Source: Leishmania martiniquensis (lineage: Eukaryota; Euglenozoa; Kinetoplastea; Trypanosomatida; Trypanosomatidae). From it: a stretch of 64,000 nucleotides of DNA. Each line of letters begins with the position of its first letter. Within the stretch, counting starts at the first letter, position 1. A program made the position numbers and the translations under genes. The notes beneath the pieces were generated by a model that saw nothing but the letters and a program-made list of their open reading frames with translations, had not been told where the DNA came from and ran no database searches. Below are positions 40,043 through 48,161 of this stretch, one piece after another. The DNA is taken from the NCBI RefSeq assembly GCF_017916325.1, contig NC_090163.1:814501-878500 (forward strand), in the 5' to 3' direction.

Positions 40043-41733
40043 CGACAGTGGAGCGCGCGCGTGTAACTAGGACGGGCATGGGCAGGGGCTGTAGAGAGGA
40101 AAAATAGGATGAGTAGCCCCCCTCCCCAGCCTCCTCATCATGTGTTGTATGCGCAGCACCCTCCTTCTTCCCCATCCCACCTTCCCCATCGCCGCGATGG
40201 CGGCAGAAGAGCCTCGACTTCTTCACGATAGCAGCACCTTCGCTCTCGGATTCCCTATCACGACTATTCATCACAGAATTGAAAAGGCGCCCTTTGCGGC
40301 GTCTGTGTGTGTGTGTGCCAAGTGTTGTCAACTTAGTTCTGGGAGTGCTTCACGGCTGTGGTTACATGGAGTTTCGGCCTCTCTTTGCCTCCTGTTGCAC
40401 TCCTTGCCTGCTTTTCATGGACTGCGGCGTTGGCTCGTCTTCCTCTGTGTCGGTTTTGTGGTCGCATAGTATAAGTTCATGTGCTGCCCGTGTTCTGTCT
40501 CATCGGCAACCTAGCAGAGCGGCCCCAGCAAGATCGACTCGGAAAGCAGGGCCAGCGTGAGGCGGGAGCACCGTGAGGAGGGCAAGATTCTGCGAGTCGC
40601 TTGCGGGCGATACGCGCAGAAGTTTGCGGATGGCGTTACCTCCTCGTTGGTTGTGCATTGACATGTGCTTATGCGCTTTCTTTTTCTCTTTTCTTTCGGG
40701 CTCCCTTGTGTAAGTTACTCGTGCGGGGTGCCGTGCGGGCAACGCAGCAGGGGAAAAATGGCAACGTTAAGGAAAACGAAAGCACCTATTGATGCTCTCA
40801 CTGCTGTTGAGGGCGTGGCCTGTCTCTTCTGTGAGCGCGTGCGTTCAAGAGATCAATCTGGGTTTGTTTTCCTCTCAACGGAAGCCAAGAGAAAGGAGGG
40901 TCGTGGTGGTGGTGGGGCGGCAGCTGAAACGGCATGGAGGGGAGGGCGGCCTCCTCCCTTACGTCCCTCTCCCCCCCCAACACACACGCTCGCTCTGAAA
41001 TCGTACGAAGAAAACGCCCCTTCAGCGATTCCTTCGCTGTTTCTCCCCCCTTTCCCCTTTTTTCTCGCTTGCTTCCCCGTCTTTCTCTCGTCGGCTCTCT
41101 TGTCTCTTTAACGTTAAGCGTAAAAGGCTGTGTATGGGGTGTGCGTGTCTGTCCGGAACTTCAAGTAATCAAGCAAACAAGCGAGCAACAGATACCAATC
41201 GCTAAAGAGATGATCTTACACGAGTATGCCAACAGAACATGTAGAGAGCGACGCGAACCAACGCAATCGCCGTGTGACTTCGCTGGCTAAGGTAAGCCCT
41301 TTGCCTTCAACGACACGCCTCGTGAGAGCGTGGCGCTGACGATGGCCAGAAAGAACTTGGGGGTGGGGGTGAGGACGGTTGCGCTGGTGTCGTAAAGACG
41401 CACGCGCTTCATCGGACCTTACCTTCGGGAGTTCTCGGCTACTCGGCACCCCCGGTGGCTGGATTACCTCCTCCACGTTAACGCGCTCTTGTCCTCCCCC
41501 CGTTTCGTGGGCTAACAAACGCAAGCACGGATTCCTGGGTGGGCGTGGCTCCCCTATATTTGCGGCACTGCTCATCTGTGTTGGTCCATGGCCCTCTCTC
41601 ACCCACTTCTTTATTGTTTTCGTTCTGCGTGTGCGGGCGCCCCTTATATGCAAATATTTTTCCGCGTTTTGGTCGCGCGCTCCTCTCGTGACTGGTGTAC
41701 GGTGATTCAGCAGTTCACGTACTTCAGACAGTC
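40043..41733. other. 1.7-kb intergenic stretch, no gene recognised
   Basis: Contains GT/CA-type and pyrimidine-rich segments (for example 41025-41110). Several short frames on both strands show no family match or codon support. Confidence 0.55.
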
Positions 41734-42726
41734 ATGCATGGCAGCAAGGCGCCTCTTTTTCTCCTGCGTGGCTCACTACAGCGCGCCGCGAAGTCAGCGC
41801 ATCTCGCGCCGCTGCTGGGGCCGGCGTGCGGATTGTGTGTAGTACCGCTTTCTGCCGCTCACGGGGCCCTCTCCACCTGTAAGCGCTGGCAAAGCACCAC
41901 TCCGTTTTCAGAAGATGCCGCCCAGTCGGCAACCCTTTGCGCGTCCTCGAAGGGGGACGATGTGCAGTCTGACAGCGATGCGCCTGCGATGGAGCGGGCT
42001 GCGGATGCACGCAGAGACGTTCATGAGCTGTGGAGCCGCACCGCAGCAGCAGAGGAGCTTGCGCAACCCTCGCTCAACTTCATGCCGACTGGTGAGGCGG
42101 CAGCAACAGAGGCCAAGGCGGCAGAGGAGCGGTGCGAAGCGGTGGCAGCACTGTTAGACAAGTACAAGATCGATCCGGCAACACCCCGTGAAGAGGATGT
42201 CAGCCGTGGACTGGGCGATGCTCTTGACCGCCTACTCCTCCTTTGCGTACCGCTGTCTTCGAAGCACGGCACGGACCTTTTAGTCAAGCTTATGCACGTC
42301 TCTGCCCGCCAGGGCCGTCAGTTGTCCATGCGCACCATCCAGCATCTGTTTGCCCGCACAAACAGCTACGCCGAGGCTCTCGCGATCTTTTATGCGATGC
42401 GGCGCAGCAACTTTGCGATGAGTATGGAGGCTTATCATGCTATGCTCTATTCCCTGCAGCGTCTCGAGGAGGAGGGGTGGGCGGCACGCTTCCACGAAGA
42501 GTTCGCTGCCTCCAACGGGGCGGCCGTCTCGGAGCAGGCGCTCGACTTCGTTCTGCGCGGCGTCGACAATCAGTTGATGCCGGAGAACAAGCCTTGGCTG
42601 GGCCGTATTATGTTTGCAGAGGTGAAGGATAACAAGGCCACAAAGCGGCAATCCATCGCATCCTTTGACGCAATGGGGAAACTTTGGGTGCAACGCTACA
42701 AGAGCGGTACGAACGCCTCCGAGTAG
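41734..42726 (+). CDS. Probable mitochondrial helical-repeat (PPR-like) protein
   Basis: 330 residues from the ATG at 41734. The first ~50 residues (MHGSKAPLFLLRGSLQRAAK...) are basic, low in acids and end near KRWQST, as in mitochondrial presequences of kinetoplastids. The middle is acidic and Ala-rich. The C-terminal half is helical with PPR-like spacing: LSMRTIQHLFARTNSYAEAL, IFYAMRRSNFAMSMEAYHAM, LYSLQRLEEEGWAARFHEEF. This arrangement is common among mitoribosome subunits and RNA-processing factors in trypanosomatids, so such a role is plausible, but no specific family is recognised. Confidence 0.7.
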   Translation: MHGSKAPLFLLRGSLQRAAKSAHLAPLLGPACGLCVVPLSAAHGALSTCKRWQSTTPFSEDAAQSATLCASSKGDDVQSDSDAPAMERAADARRDVHELWSRTAAAEELAQPSLNFMPTGEAAATEAKAAEERCEAVAALLDKYKIDPATPREEDVSRGLGDALDRLLLLCVPLSSKHGTDLLVKLMHVSARQGRQLSMRTIQHLFARTNSYAEALAIFYAMRRSNFAMSMEAYHAMLYSLQRLEEEGWAARFHEEFAASNGAAVSEQALDFVLRGVDNQLMPENKPWLGRIMFAEVKDNKATKRQSIASFDAMGKLWVQRYKSGTNASE

Positions 42727-44311
42727 CCTCACACTCGCAGACCTTTGGCTTCTGTGTCTGTCTGTGTTTCTCACAGAGTCGGTCATGCTCTCTCTCTCTT
42801 CTTTCACCCCACTTTTCGCAGGTGTGGTAGGACGGGAGTGGTGATGGAAGTGTGCAAACGTTGACGCTGTTGTCAGCTCACTTCCAAGTCTTTTGTGGCG
42901 TTATCGTGCGTGTGCGCAGTAGGACCTGGTGCGAAAACAACAACAACTAAAGGCTGTGCACGATTTGCCGCTTCACACAGCGTGTGGGCTGTAAGTGGGC
43001 GGCAAAATATGGGCAAAGCAGAAGTGCGGATGCGAGGCAGCAAAACTTCGGTGCCGTTTAGTGATGGTACTTTAGGTGTCTACCGCTCCCTTTTGTGCGC
43101 CGTGTGCAGAGGCGGACCTCCCTTGCGACAGTTTTCCCGTTGAGCACAACGGAGCTGCGTATCCATGCATGCAGGGCGTTCCCTCTCTCTCTCTCTCCAA
43201 AAGAAACACATCAGAGTAGGGGCGTTTCTGATGCGTTACATATGACAGCGGACTCTCCTTCACTGCAGTCTCCTTCCACCTCCCCGCTGCTCTCTTTTTA
43301 CCTTTTCGATATCATTTTCGGCTCTGTGCACGGCTCTGACAGGCAACAAGACTTCTGTCCCTTTTCTCTCTCTACTACATACGCATCTGTTCTCCTTTGC
43401 TTGGCCCCCTTCATGCCCGCCATCTCAGGGCGCAGACCCACCCACCCACACACAGACGCCCACCAACGCACAGAGAGAGAGCTGCCTCACCCTCCCTTCC
43501 AGAGACAGCGAGGCGAGGGAGGGGGTAGGGTAGGGCGCCGAAAAAGAAAGGAAGCGAAATGCGCTCATCGGGCTCCATCTCAAGAGCACTGAAGGAAAAA
43601 AAAGGACACGCTAAGCTTCACACGCCCGAATACATCTTGTTCTGTCTGCGCGTGTGCGTGTAAGTGCCAATCTTCGCAACAATCCCTTCGCCGAGAAGTC
43701 CCCCTGGCTGGCCATCCCGGGGCTGATAGGCGCCTTCGAGCTCACAGACCCACCTGCACCTCAATTCCTTTACAGTAGGACTGCATACTCTCCCCTTGCT
43801 CTTGCTCAAGACATAGAAACACGCATAGGCACAGATATAGAGGAGGGAGGCATCAATTAATGCCGTTGATGGAGCAGAGGGGAGGGAGGGGCATCTTGAC
43901 ATGCAGGTGTCCTACACACATACACACACACGCACTCACATGCACACTCCTTTGTCTCTTTTTGTTTTCGCGTCTCTTTCGGTGATTGTGCGAAACGCCC
44001 TTCACTGCCACCAGGATTCCTCTGCCCTTCCCTATTTCTCTCCCTCATCATATCGTTGATGCCCGACGTGCTCCCCTATCCACTGCCTGACTCTTCACTC
44101 TTGTGATTCTGCGTTCTGTCATATCTTCTCTGCCGGCCCCTCTCTGAAGGTCGCGCGCCTTGGCCACTGCGGAGCAGAAGCTGGCCGAATATCGCAGAGA
44201 CAAGGAGGCAGCGTGGCGATACTGTGCCCCCACCCCCCACCTCCTTGTAGGCTCTGTTTGAGGTGCGCATTGTGCGCAGAGGAGTGGAAATTCCTCTGGC
44301 CTTCTCCAGGG
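42727..44311. other. 1.6-kb intergenic stretch, no gene recognised
   Basis: Contains CT and CA microsatellite-like segments (for example 43183-43200 and 43915-43945). A pyrimidine tract at about 44120-44146 followed by AG at 44148-44149 is a likely splice acceptor for the next gene. Confidence 0.55.
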
Positions 44312-46993
44312 ATGGAGCCAAAGAAGCGGATCGATGCTACGTCTCGCACGAGAACCCCGTCGGCGATATCAGGCGGCTCGGTACTGCAGAGTCTCCAAAA
44401 CGAAAATGATGCTCTTCGATCAGAGCTGCTGCGGTCGAAGCAGCGCGAAGCACAGCTGCAGCAGCAGCTGGAGGACTTGCACAGGGTGGCGGAGCAGGTT
44501 GTGAGGGAGGCGGCAACGTCGAGCAAGGAGCAAGTGCGTGCTCTCGAAGAGCGTTGCCGGCTACTGGCAGAGCGGCTTGTAGGGTCGAAGCGGGAGGAAC
44601 AAGTGACGGAGACGGCACACGTAGGCTTTCTCCTGCGCTCGCAGATTGAAGAGCGTCGCTTCCTCAAGCGCGGGCTGGAAGCGATGCTAGAGGTTCTGGT
44701 CAACGCGGGAGGTCGCGCTACATCTGCCTGCAGGGTTGGGGAACTGTCCGCAAGCGCTCTTCCTCGCCCCCTGGGCGAGGAGCGGGAGGCGGAAGTGCAC
44801 ACAGGGGACCTGTACCGCTTGGTGATGACCGTCTCAGATGTCTTGCAAGGCCATACGGCCTCCGAAAAGCTTGAGAAGGCGCGGATCCGGCTGACTCTCG
44901 AGCAGGCCACCTCGCTTCTAGATGAGCTGCGCGACGCTGTGGAAGATGCGACGCGCACTGCTTTCGACGCTGCTGTGCAGGCCAGCTTTGCATGCGACGG
45001 CTTCACTACATTTACGGCCGGGGGTGACGCTCTTCAACTCTCCCCGGTGCTGATGGTTCCTGGCACTAGGCCTGCTACCAAAGCGCCAAGTGCCAGCGAC
45101 TTCACTCCTGCTCCCCGTCGCCGTGACCAGCAGGACCACCGACCCGACGGCGCCACGTCTCTTCGCTGCCAAGACGCGGGGGCCTCTCCCTGCGCTTACT
45201 CGGCGATAGCCCCGTCGGCGTCTGCGCAATTTACTTTGGAGCTGGAGTGGGTGTGCGACGTGCTGAAGGCTTGCATGAAGGGCGCAGCAGAAGTGCGCAC
45301 CCTGATCGGGGCCGCTGCGGAGGGTCTCAAAGCTCCGCCGCCCCCGATAGAGCGGCGACGCGACGCGAGTGACCGCTCCTCGGCGACCGAGCACGTGCTT
45401 CCGCTCGCGTCGGGAGCCAGTCCCGAAATGAACGCACTGCTGCGCAGTTTCCTTGAGGATCTCTGCATTATCAAGCAGCGTGCCGCCCGGCAGCAGGAGG
45501 ACATGGCGCGGCAGCTGGCGCACGAGGTGGAGCGGCACTTCCAGTCGACGCAGCAGTACGAGCAGCGCATAAAGCTGCTCGAGGCCGAGTGCGCGCGGCT
45601 GCTCGGGTACGTAGGGCGGCAGGCCTCTGCGCCGCCTACCCGTACGAGCGCGGCGGTATCCGCGGACCTCATGCCGGCGTTGATGCCCGTCCTGGATACC
45701 GCTGTCACCCCGGAGCGTTACGTAGCGAGCCGCGATGTGTCGAGCTTGTCTGAGCGGCGGCGCGCTCGACCTCCTGGTAAACCGTTAGCGGCAGCATCGC
45801 ACGCGCTTCTCGACGAGCAGCGTACCCCTCTTCGCGTAAGTGGCTGGTTAAGGCCGAAGGTGGTGCGCTCTGCACCACCTTCGGCCTTAACCAGCCATAT
45901 CACGGAAGTCCATGACCGGGCGCATGCTAATCACAACACCTCGTCGCACTACTCTTTGCAGCGTCTCTCCTCGCCCTCGAAACCTTCGCCCACCGTGGCG
46001 CCCATCGTGCCTTCCCTCGCTGCGTCTTCGATTAGGTCCGCGTATAGAAGTGAAAGGGCCATGGCGCTAAGCCGTGCTTCAGAGGCAACGCGGCCGACGC
46101 CGAGAGTTCGCTCTCAACTTCTCTCTCCTGCGCCGCCTCCTGTGTATCCCCATGCTCCCCCGACCGCTAGAGCCTCGACTGCCCCCGCACACAGTTTCTC
46201 ACCGTGCCGGAGCTCGACGGCAGCGTCCACGCCGTCGCGACCCCGAGGGACGGCGCCGCTTTGCACCAGCACCCCGGCAGCCACGCCTTCCTCGGTGCCA
46301 TCCACGTCCAAAAGACGTTCTTCAGTACCTCCCGACGACGCCACGGGCGGCTTGCTGTCGCTGCACAAAGGTACTCGCACCGCTGCTGCCCCCCTTCCCT
46401 CCGCAGAGCCGCCACTTACCATCACGACTGCCGCCGTGCCGCGAGGCTCCACTTCTCCTTCCTCTGACACCTCTGTCGCCACTTCGCGTCCAGGGCACGA
46501 AACGAGCGGCCGCCACACGTGTTTAGCACAAGAGGTTTACGAGGAAGCCGCCGCTGACGTGTTCTCCCTCAACTCGACGAGCTTTGGCGACGCTATTTCA
46601 GTGCTTTCATCAGTGCGACACCTTCGGTCGGAGTCTTCGCGGGTAAGCGACAGCGGCAGCCCAGAAGCGATGCGGACGCCGTCTCCTCGGCGGCCGGTAA
46701 AGCGCCTATCGTACTTCGCGCGTGCTTCTGGCGAGGCTGCGGCCCTGAGAATCGGACAGCAGTGCCATACTTCTCCCGCTCCTCCCTCTGGGGTACTGTC
46801 GGGGCATGCCTCTAGAGACGGGAGCACGGTGGACACCTTGCGAGAGGTGGAGAAGCTGAGCACTCCTCCCATATGGCGCCGCATCAAGAAAGAGGCGTCT
46901 TTTCACCACCAGCAGCTATCCTCGCCGATTGCTGGCGACCACGCCTCCGTGTTGTTTGGGACACCTCGCGAAGTGTCAGAGGCAAAAGTGTGA
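44312..46993 (+). CDS. Coiled-coil protein with long Ser/Pro-rich disordered region
   Basis: 893 residues from the ATG at 44312 (MEPKKRIDA), which follows a splice-type AG; the frame reaches 44213 upstream. Residues ~25-125 are a heptad-rich coiled coil (LQSLQNENDALRSELLRSK, QLQQQLEDLHRVAEQVVREA). A second helical block lies at ~370-430 (MARQLAHEVERHFQSTQQYE, QRIKLLEAECARLLG). From ~440 on it is Ser/Pro/Thr/Arg-rich and probably disordered, with short basic motifs. No enzyme domain, membrane segment or signal. This plan is common in cytoskeletal proteins of trypanosomatids; function unknown. A perfect 26-bp inverted repeat lies inside the disordered part (45841-45897), and here both arms are translated. 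Confidence 0.8.
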   Translation: MEPKKRIDATSRTRTPSAISGGSVLQSLQNENDALRSELLRSKQREAQLQQQLEDLHRVAEQVVREAATSSKEQVRALEERCRLLAERLVGSKREEQVTETAHVGFLLRSQIEERRFLKRGLEAMLEVLVNAGGRATSACRVGELSASALPRPLGEEREAEVHTGDLYRLVMTVSDVLQGHTASEKLEKARIRLTLEQATSLLDELRDAVEDATRTAFDAAVQASFACDGFTTFTAGGDALQLSPVLMVPGTRPATKAPSASDFTPAPRRRDQQDHRPDGATSLRCQDAGASPCAYSAIAPSASAQFTLELEWVCDVLKACMKGAAEVRTLIGAAAEGLKAPPPPIERRRDASDRSSATEHVLPLASGASPEMNALLRSFLEDLCIIKQRAARQQEDMARQLAHEVERHFQSTQQYEQRIKLLEAECARLLGYVGRQASAPPTRTSAAVSADLMPALMPVLDTAVTPERYVASRDVSSLSERRRARPPGKPLAAASHALLDEQRTPLRVSGWLRPKVVRSAPPSALTSHITEVHDRAHANHNTSSHYSLQRLSSPSKPSPTVAPIVPSLAASSIRSAYRSERAMALSRASEATRPTPRVRSQLLSPAPPPVYPHAPPTARASTAPAHSFSPCRSSTAASTPSRPRGTAPLCTSTPAATPSSVPSTSKRRSSVPPDDATGGLLSLHKGTRTAAAPLPSAEPPLTITTAAVPRGSTSPSSDTSVATSRPGHETSGRHTCLAQEVYEEAAADVFSLNSTSFGDAISVLSSVRHLRSESSRVSDSGSPEAMRTPSPRRPVKRLSYFARASGEAAALRIGQQCHTSPAPPSGVLSGHASRDGSTVDTLREVEKLSTPPIWRRIKKEASFHHQQLSSPIAGDHASVLFGTPREVSEAKV
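45841..45897. repeat. Perfect 26-bp inverted repeat with 5-base loop inside a CDS
   Basis: Left arm 45841-45866 begins TGGCTGGTTAAGG; right arm 45872-45897 is its exact reverse complement, ending CCTTAACCAGCCA; loop 45867-45871 is GCTCT. All 26 pairs match and the flanking pair does not. It encodes 19 in-frame residues (GWLRPKVVRSAPPSALTSH). Confidence 0.97.
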
Positions 46994-48136
46994 GAGACGC
47001 GATCTGATCGAGTCCCAGCGAACTGGGGGTGGGGTGAGGGAGAGAGCGGAGTGAAGGGGGCGTCGGCCTTTAGCTGAGAAATGGGGCACGCCACTTGTTT
47101 CGTGTTTCAGTGGGCACCTGTCTGTGATTGTGCTGCTTTGCGAGCACAGAGAGTATACCCTTGCACATATTTGCGTTCGCTCTGGTGCGAGGGTGTCGCC
47201 ACATGCACACTGATGCACAGGAACTTTTCGGCCCTTAACTATTGGCATCTCCCGTCGGGGTGAGGTGCGACATTGCCGGAACTCACACGCGCTGGCAGGC
47301 GTCGGTGTGTGGTGCGCTCATCTCAACCAACATGCACAACGGCGTGCACACACACACACACACACACAGACAGACAGGCACACATGCAGCCTTGCGCGTC
47401 TGGTGCTTCCTTGGCGCTCTTAAGAAGGCCTTCTGCAGATGTGTCTCGCGTAACAGACACGTCGCAGTTTTCTTCTCGTTTTCCATCGGTGCTGCCCAGG
47501 GACTCGCTACCACCTCTCTCTGCTTGTGGCGCCCCCCACCCCCCTCCCTCCCTAGACCCGCGAGACTCCTGAGCTCGCCCCCTTCTCTCTACCTGTGGAA
47601 TGTTCTTTTACCGTTGCCTCTTTGGCTGGCACCCTTCGCCACACACCGATGGAGCGAACTTAATTGGGTTACTTCTTTTCTCTTGCACACACACACACAC
47701 GCATGTGCGTGCGCTCAAACGACATTCTTCTTGATGCATATAGGTGTGTAGATTTTTCTGATCCCTCTGTCCTGAGTGCGTACGCCGCAGGGGTGGAGAC
47801 GGAAGCGAAGAGAGCCAAAGGGGGACGGCAAAGCAAGAGGCTCGTGAGAGCAGTCGACGTGTGGCATTGTGTGAAGTGCCCATGGACACCTCTCTGAGGC
47901 CAAAGAGTGTTTCTGTTGCCCTAGCGTCTTGTGTTCTATGAACGCACCCGCCTGTTCCTCGTGCCCGCATTCGTCGTCTTTGCAGCACTCTCAGTGGCGC
48001 AGCTAACACTCTATCAACGCTACCGGTAGTGCCGCCTCCGCCTCGTCTCTTCTCCTTATTGGCACTCCGCGCACTACCCCACACAGCTCACCACTCATCA
48101 ACTCTGGGGGAGAGGGGCACCGATCCCTGACATGCC
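46994..48136. other. 1.1-kb intergenic stretch with splice-acceptor-like tract
   Basis: Holds a CA microsatellite (about 47346-47368), a second CA run near 47685-47702, and a pyrimidine-rich tract at about 48032-48060 with AG at 48085-48086, ~50 bases before the glucosidase start. No gene recognised. Confidence 0.55.
47346..47368. repeat. CA dinucleotide microsatellite
   Basis: Uninterrupted CA run of about 11 units in the intergenic region before the glucosidase gene. Confidence 0.9.
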
Positions 48137-48161
48137 ATGCGCGACCGTCGCCCCTTGCTGA
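48132..48161 (+). other. Upstream ORF overlapping the glucosidase start
   Basis: An ATG at 48132, five bases before the glucosidase ATG and in another frame, opens a 9-codon frame (MPCATVAPC) ending TGA at 48159-48161. The AG at 48085-48086 lies upstream, so the uORF would be in the mature mRNA if that acceptor is used. It could lower translation from 48137; the next in-frame ATG is at 48197. Confidence 0.5.

Noticed and set aside
43095..43592. 165-residue plus-strand frame
   Set aside because: Product of CT- and CA-rich intergenic DNA (Ser/Pro/His runs); no match and no splice-type signal.
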